A stretch of 64,000 bases of DNA from Dromaius novaehollandiae (taxonomy: Eukaryota; Chordata; Aves; Casuariiformes; Dromaiidae), in contig NC_088100.1 of the NCBI RefSeq assembly GCF_036370855.1, positions 39,010,563 through 39,074,562 on the forward strand. The letters run 5' to 3'. The number at the start of each line of letters is the position of its first letter. The first letter of the stretch is position 1. The notes beneath the pieces were generated by a model that saw only the letters and a list, made by a program, of their open reading frames with translations, did no database searches and was not told the origin of the DNA. Below, piece by piece: positions 1-11,570 of this stretch. Both the position numbers and the translations under genes were made by a program.

Positions 1-2759
1 GTTGATGCTGCATTACTGCAGTCAGCTGGCTCTAGTCTTAAAGAAGACCGAGGCACAAAGGCCCTAAGCACCTGGCAGGGGACTGACACACTCTCCTCAA
101 GTCAGTGTCAAATTGTAGTCTATCCTTGATTCTTCTTGTCGGTTGTACCTTGTTTTGTCTCCAGCTTTTCATTCCTGAGCTCCCACCCTGTTCTTATATT
201 CTCTCTTAATATGCTGTTCTACTTTCGTTATTCCTTTGTTGTGCTTCAAGTCGATTTTGTAACTTTTTTCCCCTCCTGGTCTTCCTCTGTGTTAAAATCA
301 TGTGAGGAACTCTTTAACTGTTCTCCCTATACAGCATCCCATAAGATCATGCATGCCTTTCTTTTTCTTTTAAGTTTATTGAAATCTGCGTCCCTTGAAA
401 TAATTTTTTAAAGTATTTGTTGGATTTCCCACGTTTCCTTCCAAAGGACTGAAAGTTTCTCATTTCAGCTTCTGTCCTCATTCTCTCAATTAGCTCTTCC
501 GTAACAGTGGGCTCAAATCTAAATCTCCACATCTTCCTTTTAGCTGTTTTCTCCTTCCTTTGTGGCTAACCTGTCACCAGTTTGTTCCAAGTTTATGTTT
601 GTACCCAAAAGTACAAACTGCACTGCTTTCTCATGCGCTTTTTTGTAGGTAGTGGTTTGCTTTTTTTGTGTGGGGTTTTTTTTTTTTCCCCTCTCCACTT
701 GCGTAGCACTTGCTGCTGGGGTGCACCTTTCCAGATTAGAGAGCCCGACATTTTTGAAGTGAGCTTTATTTTCTGTGTTTTCAGGAAAGTGGGCTCTGGG
801 AAGAATGTAAGGCAGCTAGTTTTGGCACATCCTGGCTTCTGAATAGGTTGGTTTTTAGTATTTAAAGACAAAGTGTGGCTGGTTTTGTGTGGGGCAGTGT
901 TTTGTTCTGTACTAGGCAAGTTTTCCAAAGCTTGAATACTGTAATTTATTTTGAATTGTACTGAATCTGGAATGCCTTCCTTCTCTTTATAACACTGTGT
1001 ATTATATGCAACTGTTACACCTCAGTTTTACATTTTTGGCAGGAGAAAAATGAGCATGCTGCTCATAAAATGATTTGTTATCTTTAGTGCTTGCTATATG
1101 TAGCTTAGAAGAGATTTCCCAGTAACTTGAAATGTGTGCAGGCTGCAAGGGGAAAAGTTGAAAGTCTGAAAAATGTGGGATCTTCAGACTGGGAGAGTAT
1201 GGGCTTTTTAACTGCAGTTTGGGAACTGCTGGAGATCAGAAACTGTCCACAGAAGTCCTAGGGTATGTGATACACATGAACGAAAGACAGCTCTGTGTAA
1301 ACTAGGTTGGGGTTGATGGGGCTTAATAGTGCAGTGTCATGTGAACTTAACACCATGCCTGGTGCCAGCCCCTCGGAAGCACGGCTGGCTGCGTGTAGAG
1401 CGACACTGGGTATTGCGGTGCCCTGTTTTAGCGAGCCGAATTGCAGGGCTGTGTGGCGTGAAGGACCAGCCGGCTCATTAGCTCAGGCTCAGTGATAGTC
1501 CTGACAGATAGCTGTGCGCATCAGTGTGCGTTTCTGCACTGTGTATTGCAGCACCCCTGCCTCCTGCAAGTACAGCACTGCACTATGGGAACTTGCTTCT
1601 GGAGCTGCAGCAACGTGCGCTCTTTGCTCAGAGCTGTGTCTAGGCTGAAAAAGCAGCTGCAGCCTGAAGCCCTGTAGGGTGCTGTCCAGGAGCTGCTTGC
1701 ATTTAGCAGCAGGTTTTCAGTCTTAGCTCAGTTGTCCCCAGTGTATTAATCTGTCATTAGCAACAAAGGAGGAATCACGCTTATGTGGCTTTACCAAATG
1801 GTAAATTGTACTTTGACTGCAGAGCTAGTCTTTTTGTGCTGTTTCACCTCTGTTGTAGCATAAAAGTCTGAAGAGGTAATAGCACTGGCCTTAGCGATAT
1901 GTTTGACATGAACTATCCAGCAAATGTAACACTTGTAAACAGTAGCTTTCTGTATGGGAAAATTGGTTTTATAAACCAATAAAGTTGGAATAAGATAACC
2001 TGGTACAGAGTGCCGCTAGCTTAGTTTGCTCTTCAAGTTGATGAGTTGAGTCCCTGACAGGGAAGTATTTTTGTTTAAAGCAGAGGTCAAAGGGGAGAAC
2101 AGGTGCTCCATGGCTGCTGCTAATTGCCATGTGTGCTTTGCTGCTTGTTCTGTGTCACATGTTGCTTCCAGAATATCTGTGCAGATGTTAAGAGTTATCG
2201 GGGCAGCGCCCTTACGGGACAGCAATACCCAAGTGATCCGGTAAACTATCCTACAAAGGTTTGGTATAAAGGAAGTTGCAAGACATACCGTGTTGTGCAG
2301 TGCTCTGATGCTGAGTGTCTCATGAGGATCATTTTTTACCTAAGCTTTTTCAAAATCAGATTGAGACAGTAAGGTTTTTCTAACTTCTCTATGCTTGGAT
2401 TACATCTTTATGAATTTAATATTGACATAACCTTCTTGAAATTTGAGTGTCATCTCTACAAGCTCTTGTATGTAATATTAAAAAGGTGCGCAGGGTTTAT
2501 ATAACATCTGTTAACTGCAGTAGTAATGCACAAACAATAATGAGAAACCAATATGTAAAACTTCTTTAAGAGATTTTCCTTAGGACAGCAGTTTAGGTAG
2601 GATCCTGGCATTTGGAAGAAGGGTCACAAGTCTAACAGACTTTCATAGGTCACATGCTTCTGTGTAATTCAGTAAGTTCTGATTATTTAACACATCTGTT
2701 TCAAATACAAAAACAAGGTGCAGTTAATTTTCTTTCTTTCTTTCTTTCTTTTTTTTAAG
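1..2759 (+). other. CYB5R4: CYB5R4 intron (3' part)
   Basis: This AT-rich sequence has no exon matching known CYB5R4 segments, so it is taken as intron continuing left of the window. Short ORFs on both strands have no recognisable motif. The last 30 bases are a TTTC-repeat polypyrimidine tract leading into the acceptor. A non-coding or lineage-specific exon cannot be excluded. Confidence 0.75.
2728..2756 (+). repeat. CYB5R4: (TTTC)n microsatellite forming the acceptor pyrimidine tract
   Basis: About five TTTC units merge into a T-run directly before the AAG acceptor at 2757-2759. The repeat doubles as the polypyrimidine tract of this 3' splice site. Confidence 0.85.
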
Positions 2760-2846
2760 GACAGCAAAGCTGATCTTCTTCAATAAAACAGAAGATGACA
2801 TACTTTGGAGAAACCAACTGGAGCAATTAGCTCTTAAAGATGAAAG
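2760..2846 (+). CDS. CYB5R4: CYB5R4 coding exon (third from last)
   Basis: This 87-nt exon encodes TAKLIFFNKTEDD, then LWRNQLEQLALKDE and two bases of an Arg codon. The first base completes a codon begun in the upstream exon. The acceptor is a long TTTC-rich pyrimidine tract ending in AAG; the donor reads AAAG|GTATTT. In cytochrome b5 reductases this is the strand-helix stretch of the NADH lobe just after the GTGxTP loop, and the FFNKTEDDI/L motif is diagnostic for CYB5R4. No stop or frameshift is seen. Confidence 0.95.
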
Positions 2847-4305
2847 GTATTTAAAAGTCTTGTGGGAAACAATTTGTATCATCCTAGTACATAGGAGAAC
2901 AAGCTCTAGGACTTGGACTGTGTTATACAGCTATAGCACAAAGACAGATCCTGCTTTTGGCAACTTTTAGCTAGAATTTAACAAGATACATGGGGAGTGG
3001 AAGGACGTAAGGGTGTATTTATTGGTCATAGGTACATATCAGCAGGCTATGCCACTATATTCTGTGGGTCCCATAGGAAGACAGGAGTTTGACAAGATGT
3101 TTAATAGGTGTTTATTGGAGATGATATCTTAAGATGAGATTATAGCTAAGATTGGCTAAGAAGGTTTTTGAAGTTTTTGAAGAAAATTAGCTTTAGCAGT
3201 AGAAAATGCAGATATGCAAAGAGAAGTATAGAAGTGACAGACAAGGAGAGCATACCTTTGGAGGAAAATTCTGAATTTACAGAGGAGTCTTGATGAAGCC
3301 TGTTATCACTTAAGAAAATATTTATCTAGAAATGCAAAGTTTAAATTAAGCCTGTTAATTTCATTTTTACTTCCTAATTGTTGCAATTTCTTCTTCTATT
3401 ACAGTGTAGTTATGTATTAAAATGCACTAGTGGACATGTAATGGTAATTTAATTTGGCAGGCCATAGTTCTGTCAGGAGACACAGCAATTTAAGATTTTG
3501 TTTGTTTTAGTTTCTATATCCTTGCTTTTGTGATTACATAAATTGTCAATGTCTAGGTTTTTGGAAGTGAAAAAGGTTCCTGTTGTTTATGCTTATTTAT
3601 TCTTAGTTGAAATTGTGTGAACAAACTAATTTCATGAGTTCCTTCAAAACATCGAAGTGAAAAGTCAATATTATTTCACAGTGTAGTGATGTTTGGCGCC
3701 TCCAAAGCTTCATAGTCTAGACATTGTGCAGTATTACAGCATAAGCCATTTCTCCTTTTCAGTATAAGCCTCAGATACACCAGTGCTTGACTTCTTTTTT
3801 TGCTCAGTAATTACCCTGATAACAAGTCTTTGAAACCAGTTACAGTTTTCTCAGTAATGAAATTGTACTGACACTTTCACAAGTGTCGCATTCTGGTTTT
3901 GCTACTTATGTATCAGCTTACACCAATGTTGTATATGTGAATAATGTAAATGTGGCTTAGTATCTTAATTGGTACCAGCTGGTTTTCTATTTCAGATGAA
4001 ATATATAACTAGAAGATTTTTAAGATTTAAAGATTGGATTAACTAATTAAATACAGAATATTGGAGGTGATTTGGTTAGCTTGCTTGCTTGATGGGAAAT
4101 ACTAAATGTCTGTGAGGTCTTATACTGTGCCATGGGAGTAGAGCAGAACAAGAAGGTAATCCTAGGGGATATCAGTATCTCAGTCGCTAATGTTGTATAG
4201 CAGATTTGAAATCTGGGGCAGTATTTCTGAAATATTTTTCTGCTTTCCAGGTTTGAGGTTCAGTTCGTTCTTTCAGACCTTCTGAAATATTCTTTTGCTT
4301 TCCAG
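2847..4305 (+). other. CYB5R4: CYB5R4 intron between the two upstream exons in the window
   Basis: A 1459-nt intron, GT at 2847-2848 and AG at 4304-4305. It is AT-rich with no recognised repeat family in its body. Its last 80 bases contain the first copy of the 55-bp acceptor duplication. Confidence 0.9.
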
Positions 4306-4335
4306 GTTTGAGGTTCAGTTCGTTCTTTCAGAACC
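4226..4335 (+). repeat. CYB5R4: 55-bp tandem duplication spanning a splice acceptor
   Basis: Two adjacent copies, 4226-4280 and 4281-4335, each hold a pyrimidine tract, CTTTCCAG, and the exon start GTTTGAGGTTCAGTTCG. In the first 49 positions they differ at only two bases (T/C and C/T in the tract). The second copy continues into the true exon; the first runs into the second after TTTCAGA. The unit is not a multiple of three. Confidence 0.95.
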
Positions 4336-4470
4336 AGCAAGGGACTGGGTGGGTAAACAGGGGAGAATTTCTTCATCTCTCCTCTCTGGGTTTCTGAAAA
4401 GAAGCAGAAAAGACTCCAAAGTGCTTATTTGCATCTGTGGTCCAACACCTTTTACTGAACAAGGAGTACA
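4306..4470 (+). CDS. CYB5R4: CYB5R4 penultimate coding exon with the NADH-binding CGP motif
   Basis: This 165-nt exon completes the split Arg codon and adds 54 codons plus two bases. It reads FEVQFVLSEP, then DWVGKQGRIS, then KVLICICGPTPFTEQGV. The CGP motif with following Phe is the conserved NADH-contacting element of the b5 reductase family. The donor is TACA|GTGAGT. The start at 4306 is chosen because it alone keeps frame with the exons on both sides. A second, near-identical acceptor sits 55 bp upstream, with the exon starting at 4251. Its use would insert 55 nt and give a TGA at 4309-4311. Confidence 0.93.
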
Positions 4471-5376
4471 GTGAGTGGTTTTTTTGTTTTTTGTTTTTGT
4501 TTTTGTTTTTTAATTTCCTCATTCTCTGTTTATCACTTAATTTGAATACCTAATCAGCTGCAGTATTCCTGACTTCATGGTCCTTCTAAAATAGCCTTCA
4601 GTTTTCTGATTTGTGAGATAACTTTTAATTTTTAAAAACTGCATTTTCAAAAACACTTGATGTGATATTTTAGGACTATGCTTAGTATGTAGATAGGTAA
4701 TATCAGCAATATGTGAATTTCATGAGCTTAAAAAAAAGAAAAAACTTTCTAAGAGCATCTCTAAATGATTTTTTTCAAGACTTTAAATGCTGCTTTTAAT
4801 GTTCAGAGAAAAGTTACAGGAAATAAGCTTTCTGTACTGGTACTAGCTTGACAAACTGAGTTATTAAAAGTAGAATTAGCATCAGCTGCTTTATGAGAAG
4901 CAGTTCTGTTGATTTTTATTAATGCATTTATGTTCTTATACATCTGTACCTCATACTTTTCTTATTTTATATGCCATATATTTAAAGATAAAAGGCCCTT
5001 TAACTTTCCCTCATCCAGCTTCAAAATAATGAACCAATATGGACATCATTTCCATGCAGCTGACTTCAGTAGGGCTGCAGAAATGTATATAAAGGAGGGT
5101 GAAATTGGCTGAAAATTATGTCACCCCTTGAGAAACCTGAGATGGTTAAAGCGATATCTTTAACTATTTTTTAGAAATCATTATAGTATCCTTAAAGTTC
5201 TTACAGCGCATATGAACTTCTGGGCATGAAATGTTTTCTAACTGTATTTGCAAAGGTAAACTTCATTGTGTGTGTCCGAATAAAAAGATGGCAGTGCTGT
5301 GCTACTTTAGCTCTATCTGTGATGGGTTTTGGTTTCCAAATACTAATATTACAAACTTTATTTCTGACCTTTTCAG
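4471..5376 (+). other. CYB5R4: CYB5R4 last intron
   Basis: A 906-nt intron with a consensus donor GTGAGT followed at once by a G/T-rich stretch (about 4479-4512, TTTTTG-type repeats), and the acceptor TTTTCAG. Short ORFs inside (4909-5112, 5231-5431) are intron reading frames; the latter merely runs into the real last exon. Confidence 0.9.
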
Positions 5377-5431
5377 ATGTCTGAAGGATCTTGGATACTC
5401 CCAAGAAGAGATGCATGCTTTTACTGCATAA
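5377..5431 (+). CDS. CYB5R4: CYB5R4 terminal coding exon
   Basis: The first base completes a Gln codon; 17 codons (CLKDLGYSQEEMHAFTA) and TAA follow. The ending matches the human C-terminus in length and in the final FTA, with no extension. The acceptor is TTTTCAG at 5371-5376. In this reductase family the C-terminal aromatic residue sits close to the flavin, so the intact end suggests a functional enzyme. Confidence 0.95.
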
Positions 5432-5995
5432 AACAATATGAAGATAACAATGTTTGTTTGTATAACTCGATCTTATTTATTTACCTTCCTGAATTTATTT
5501 AAATGAGAAGTAATTTTTTAAGACTTGAAGTTTCACTCTTGGTACCAAACTGTTTCTTGACAGAAATATATCTTTGAAAAAAAATTTTATACTGTGTTTT
5601 ATCTTGTTTTTGTAAATATTTTTGCTAATACTTAAAATTCATCCAGGATATTAATTTATTGTACAGGCAAGCAAAAGTGTATAGTACACATTGTTAGTTA
5701 TACAATGTTGTTGACTCGTGAGAATTTTGAAATTTATGATAAGCACTGATTTAGGTTTTGACTCGAAATGCTTATTATTTCTTACTGTAAAATGTCTTAA
5801 AAGCAATACTGTCTGAATTTAAATACTGCACTGTAACTCAGGTAACTGATCACTGAAATACATTCTTTGTCAACTTAAATCTCTATTTGCCTTGCAAGCG
5901 ATCCAGAGGAGTTCTTGGTTTTGTACACATTTACAGAGAAGAAAATTTAAAAGAACCTTTGGTAAAATACAAAATTTACATCAAATAAAAAAATA
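5432..5995 (+). other. CYB5R4: CYB5R4 3' UTR (proximal form)
   Basis: AT-rich sequence follows the TAA and holds an AATAAA at 5984-5989, a plausible cleavage signal. Longer transcripts are possible: further AATAAA motifs lie near 6767, 7592 and 7816. The true end cannot be set without RNA data. Confidence 0.5.
5984..5989 (+). promoter_or_regulatory. CYB5R4: candidate CYB5R4 poly(A) signal
   Basis: An exact AATAAA lies about 550 bases after the stop codon, followed by an A- and T-rich region. It is the first canonical hexamer downstream of the CYB5R4 stop. Confidence 0.5.
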
Positions 5996-8900
5996 ATAAT
6001 TTTACATTAATTGTATGCATTTTAATACATTTTCTGTATTTTCAATTTATAATGTGATACAGAAGAGTTTCTACAGGCTTAGGACAGCAACTGAGAACTT
6101 GGAACAGTGGCACAGAGTCTTGGTCTCCCAGTGAACTTCCTACGTGGCCTTGTTGATATCAGGCATTTCCTTGTCACGAGCTGTTCTGAGGGTAAAAGCA
6201 TGACAGCTTGTGGCCTGCAGATGCCATGGTAAGGACCTAAAAATACTCTGACAGGTTGCAGTACTATTAAATAACGTTATTGGAATCTGTGTTTTTTCAC
6301 TCCATTATTAAAAGTATGTTATCATAAAACTGTAATTTGCTATCACATAATATTTTGGAGAAAAAAACAGCAAAGCAGTTACCTCTCTAGATGCTGTCAG
6401 TAAAATCTGTAGTTATTGTTTCCTTATGACTTCTAGTACTGGATGCATCCTCCTTTTATGATGCTGAATGGTTATTTCTTCTTCCTAAGAAGCCAGGCTT
6501 GCAATTGTAACATCCATACCTTAGCATTTACAAAAAATGTTCTAATAATCTTTTTATAAAGGTGAAATTGCTATGTGACAGTGGCTGTCTATCCTAAACT
6601 GAACTGTCATATTTTCAGTGCACTCTCATTTACTAGACTTGAAGATAGTAGTAGAAAAGGGTCTAGTTGTCAGTCATTGTCCATAGGTCATGATAGTCAC
6701 AGTTTCAGAAAAGACAGTAGTAAATGAGATAACTCTGGTGACTTCAAAAATCACATTTTGGTTTTAATGAATAAACCTTGTGTCTTCCTTAGGATACTGA
6801 GGATTTTCTGATGTTCCCATCACCCAAAGTCTTTGAGATTGCTGTGCTAAAAGAAACTGTTTGGTTTGCTGTGTAAAATGATTTCATTAATTTCTGCTGT
6901 GTCAGGCTTTTTGGTTCTAAAAGGTTACTTTTCCAGTAGCTGGCACTTTGTGCTTTCATCCTCCTCCTTCGCATTTATCCAAAAAGGCAAAAGAAAGCAT
7001 TTTGGATAAGTAGTTGTTATGACACAGTGCTTCAGTGACTTTATCCTTTGCATTAGCACTTGGGCCAGATTCAGTCACAGAATGTGACTTCCTGAAGGCT
7101 TAGAGCAATCACTGTTGTGTTTGTAGAAGTGAAACTACTTCAGAGGAGGTTGAGAAGCTTGTGAAGTCTGTACTTAGTGCATATTCCTGCTGGTTTCTGA
7201 TAGTTTGTTTCCAGTCTGATGTAATAGTGGTAGCTGCTGTTTACAGTTGCAGCATGGAGGAAATTGTTTTTGGAGGAATCAGGACTGTCAGGAAGAATGG
7301 GGAAACTGATCCTCACGAGATCAGCTATATTCAGTATCAGGCCTGTGGATCTTGAACGCTTCAGTGCTGTGGGAGAATGCCGAGATGCTGTTATGTTGAA
7401 AGTTTCTACAGGGGCTTTGGAAATGCATGAATTCCAGTGTTACTGGGCCCTGGTAGGGTGAGTGTTAGGAAGCTGGCTAGAACTGGGTTCTTTGGTGCCC
7501 TTAATAGCTCACAAGTCTGTTGCATATCTCCAACATCTGTATGAGAAGAAATGAGCTATCCTGTCCATATGTTTATATGGTATGAATGATACAATAAAAA
7601 TGAAGCAAGGAAAGCAGCCAAATTAATAGCTAGCTTTAGAAGCCTAACAGGGGGTTGAGTGCAGAGGCATTTTGCTATGGTGTTTCTTCCCATTACTCAG
7701 ATCATGGGTTGGAGTAAACTTCATCGACCTTGGGCTCTATCTGTCTGCAGGGAAAAGAAGCTTTTTTGCAGGGCTTATTACAGTTTTATTTCTCCTGGAG
7801 ATATCATTAATACTCAATAAAAACTGATGACGCTGGTGTTATAGATGAGCAACAAAAGTGGATTGTAACATGTGAAAGATGCATCCTTGGAGGTTTCAAT
7901 ATGCAAATGTGCTACACTTTAACTTTTGAACAGTTGCTTTTGGTGGTTGGTTTCTGCTTTCTTTGTTATGTCAGTCACTGTCAAAGCATTGAATTCAGAA
8001 GTGTTCCTGTTTACAATAGAAAGGGCATATCTAAATCTGGTCAAGTAAGGGGGAGAGGATGGGGATTCCTGCACAAGATTATCCATGATCAACATCAAGT
8101 TGTCATTTGGGTCAGTGTGCTGTGGGTGATCCCAATTCTGCTGTGCGTGAGAAAAAGGCTTATGATCCTAGGAGATGAAATACCTTGAACATTAAATAGT
8201 GAGTGAGTGTTGTTTCTGTTTTCTTTAGAGATGGATGAATGAGGGCTGAATGACTTCTGTTTGACTTTAATAATGTAGAGACTCGCCAGATTATCTGTTT
8301 TAAGTGCTATAGAGCTAGTATTCTTTTGCAGAGCTTCAGATGCTCACTGGAATTTTAAGTGTGTCCCCCACAGGTTATAATCCCTTAATTAGTGTGGATG
8401 ACTTGACTTAATTTTCAAATGTTTGTTGAAGTTTTTTTTGTGTATCTGTGCTATGATTGTGTTGGGGTGACATCTAGCTTGCAACAAGTGCCTAAGGTGA
8501 TCTTGCAAATTTAGGTGGTTGTATTCCTATGATTGTTTCTTACAGAAGAAGAGATCGATTCTCAGAAATCTTCTAGAACTTAAATATATAGCCATTATTT
8601 GTAGCTAGTGGTTCCCTTGCTAGCTTGTCTGCCTCTGGCATAAGTTCTAAGAATTTATACATCTCTAGAAATGTTTTTTGTTTGTTTGTTTGTTCTGTAC
8701 CAGTCTATGACTTTCAACTCTTTGGCATTATTTCATTGGCTTTTCTTGGTGCAATTGAATGGATCTTCCTGTTAGCTTTCAGTTGGTTAGGTTGATTTTT
8801 ACAGTAAGCTTCTGCTCATCAAAATGATACACTATTCATCTTTTGTTGAACCTGGCCTGCAGATTTGGAGTTACTGGGTAGGAAGAGGAGAGAGGGAGTA

Positions 8901-11400
8901 GGCTCTCACATGCTCTGCAGAGAGATTGACCATAAAAGCTACATTTTCCTAGGAAACAGAACTAAAAACAGAGAATGACATCAGAAAAATACTATTTTAT
9001 ACTGCGTTTTACCAATACCTGGTTAATGTCAGGTTCTCATGAACTGATGTTCTCTCGAATTTTTGCCCTATGCTATCTCTGGATGGTGGTACACCAAGAA
9101 AAAAAAAACTTTTTTAGTTTTCCAAAGTAAGGAAGACTTTTTTTCCCTTAGTTTTCTGCAGGCAAATTCAGTTTGAAAATATACTAGTTGTAGTTCTGGA
9201 ATACTTACATATTAAAAGACTAATTAAAGCAGGCTCAGAGGAACCAATGTGAAGCGGTGTTGCTGATCATTTCTCTGTTGCTCAGGGGTTATTTGTATGT
9301 TCATTAAGAGAGAATTATGTCTAGAAAAGGATCCATAATAAAATCAGCCAGTAAGTATAAGGAATTTGAAGAGTGCAATCATTTGGTAGGTTTCCATTAA
9401 CTAAAAAAACATTATAATGTTTTATCTACACAATGTTTGCTTATTTCAGTGCATCAGTAGTTCCAGCTGTGTTCTGGAGGAGATTCATTACACAGTAAGG
9501 CAGAAAATTTTGCACTATTGTCTCCTCTCATGAATCTTTCTGAGCAAAATTAATTTGTTTGGGAAGACACAGAAACCTCCATGTAGGTGTATCTTTTATC
9601 ATACCAGTACTTCACTGCTCTTCTAGAAAAATCCCTGCATTAAAAAACTGTGCAACTCCCATAAATAGTGATAAATTTTGTGCTTGTATCAGTGACCTTT
9701 TACCAGCAGTGGCTCACGTTACAGGCTGTCAAAATAAACAATTTCTTTCCTCTCCCTCACAAGAAGATATATTACTAATATCCTGGGAAAACATTCTGTG
9801 CCTTTTACGTGAGACTGCATCCTGGTTTTGCAATTTAAAAACAAAAACAAACAAATCCTACCACACAGGTATGTGGAAATTACACTCATGAAGTCTGCAC
9901 ATTAAATCAGAATTTGAATGGGAATTTCCAGAAACAAACTATTCTGTATAAACCCACTATCTCATAAAATGGTGTTCTGGAAGACTGGCACAGGTTTTCC
10001 CAACTCTTATTCCACCCTTACTCTTCTCTTGCAGGTAGGTCTGTATTGTGACTCTTAGAGCTAGACGGTTTGAAAAAGGAGAATTGTCCTGAGTTTCGGT
10101 TCCACCTACACACTTCATTGCTCTGACCTTGTCAAGGGTCATATCCTAAAGGTGATGGTAGCCCTTTCGGACCACTTCGGGAGGTCCGTTTTAAGCCTGG
10201 CATTCTATATTGCCAATTGGGAAAATACCTATTTAAGCATCTTTTCATAAAGATTGAAATACAGATAATCTATTTCCTTTAAAATTGTATACCTCCTTTC
10301 TGGCTGGCTAAGTCTTTATTTATTTATTTTCCCATCCTTTTGTGAAGTGGCACAAGTTGCATGGGAAGGGTGAAATATGCTGTGTTCTACCTACATCCCA
10401 GTGGCCAGGTCATGTCCTGGGTGGGTGAAAGATGTGGTTTTGACTCTCTTCAGATTTATGTTGCCCTTGGAACTAAATCTCTCACATTTTAGGACATCCT
10501 CTGATCGATAAGTTATGGGATTAAAGGGCGTTTGGTCCAGCCTCACTCAAACCTACCTTCTTCAGCAGCTTAAGCCAAGATGCTGGGATAGTTTGCTGTA
10601 GGAGTGGTAAGCAGAGGGGTTGCATACAAGTGTGTAGTTGTGAGCAGTCATAAATTGGCCTCTGTAGAGGAGTTAAGTGCAAGGATGTTCTTTTTCAAGC
10701 TCTGAAATGGACTTTTTGGTGAAATAATTACTGATTTGATTGTTTCCCCCAAGATGAGTTCTCAAAACTTCAGGCACTTTGTGAGAATTTTTAAGATGTA
10801 ATTCAGGACTGATTATTATACTTCAAAAAGCCTCTGATTTTCTTTGTAGTTTAGATTTGATGCTACTCATAACTTGCTTTGCACAGAGTAGCTTAGCAAC
10901 AAATGGCCATTTGACATTATTTCAACTTTCTAATATAGGTATGATGATATGTGTTCCAAGTGGCTGAAGTGTAACTTTAAATTTTACTTACAATCTATTG
11001 TTCTAATACTTGAAAGACTTAGAGTGTAATTCTAGATTATAATAAATTACTGAAGTGACGGGCATTGGTCTAAACTTCTAAAATCAAGATTAATTTTTAT
11101 GAACAAATGAAAATGTTTTTTGTATGGTCTGCCTGCCTCCATTTAGGCTGTGTCATGTCCTTACGTGGCTGTTAACCAGATCGTCAGTAACTTGATTTTT
11201 TTCTGTTGTAATTAACCGTCTTTATAGCTGGCCATATGATCAAAGACAGTCCTGCAGCTGTCTTGTTTTACTGTGTGAGCTTGTGTTTTATAAGGCACTT
11301 TCACTAAATGACTTCTGTGACTTTTATAAAATGTGCTTGAGAAATAAAGTACTCCAAATCTTCAGATGAATTCTTCAAGAACTTCTCTTCTCGAAAAGGA
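5996..11400. other. intergenic, no gene recognised
   Basis: This AT-rich stretch holds only short, unrelated ORFs. A (GTTT)n run lies at about 8673-8694. A small hairpin lies at about 10164-10184 (CGGACC/GGTCCG). I see no exon with recognisable protein similarity and no clear full-length repeat element. It may include distal 3' UTR of CYB5R4. Confidence 0.6.
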
Positions 11401-11409
11401 TTTTGATGA

Positions 11410-11570
11410 ATTATAGGGTGGAACAGCCTGCCTGGAGGGGTTGTGTCCCCCTAACCTTGGGGGTTTTCAAGACCTGACTGCATACAGCTCTGAGCAACCT
11501 GGTCTGATATCATAGCTGCCTCTGCTGAGGTGACTTTGCACTTAAATTTTTCTATGATTCTATGAATTTA
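11410..11570 (+). mobile_element. CR1 LINE 3' fragment
   Basis: The stretch from GGAACAGCCTGCCTGG through GAGCAACCTGGTCTG to TTCTATGATTCTATGA follows the 3' end of chicken repeat 1 in the sense direction. The ATTCTATG terminal octamer repeat marks the 3' end. It is a short, 5'-truncated copy, as is usual for CR1. Confidence 0.88.

Larger units (their letters stand above)
2760..5431 (+). other. CYB5R4: CYB5R4 3' part of gene (last three coding exons and two introns)
   Basis: This is the 3' end of cytochrome b5 reductase 4 (Ncb5or), a soluble ER-associated flavohaem enzyme that passes electrons from NAD(P)H through FAD to its own b5 haem domain. The family order is b5 domain, CS domain, then FAD/NADH reductase domain. 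Only the last 101 residues, the end of the NADH-binding lobe, are in the window. Joining 2760-2846, 4306-4470 and 5377-5431 gives one open frame. It contains FFNKTEDD, FTEQGV and the nucleotide-binding ICICGPTPF, and ends in HAFTA-stop, closely following human CYB5R4. All junctions have AG/GT borders. The preceding human exon (the GTGFTPMVKIL segment) has no counterpart in 1-2759, so the rest lies to the left. An oddity is the duplicated acceptor before the penultimate exon. Confidence 0.95.

Noticed and set aside
7161..7461. Overlapping ORFs downstream of CYB5R4, checked as a possible processed pseudogene
   Set aside because: No recognisable protein, no poly(A) tail and no flanking duplications.
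9559..9891. 110-codon intergenic ORF
   Set aside because: No similarity recognised, no regulatory context and no neighbouring exon-like signals.
10164..10184. Short GC hairpin CGGACC/GGTCCG
   Set aside because: A 6-bp stem is too small to call an RNA or element in isolation.
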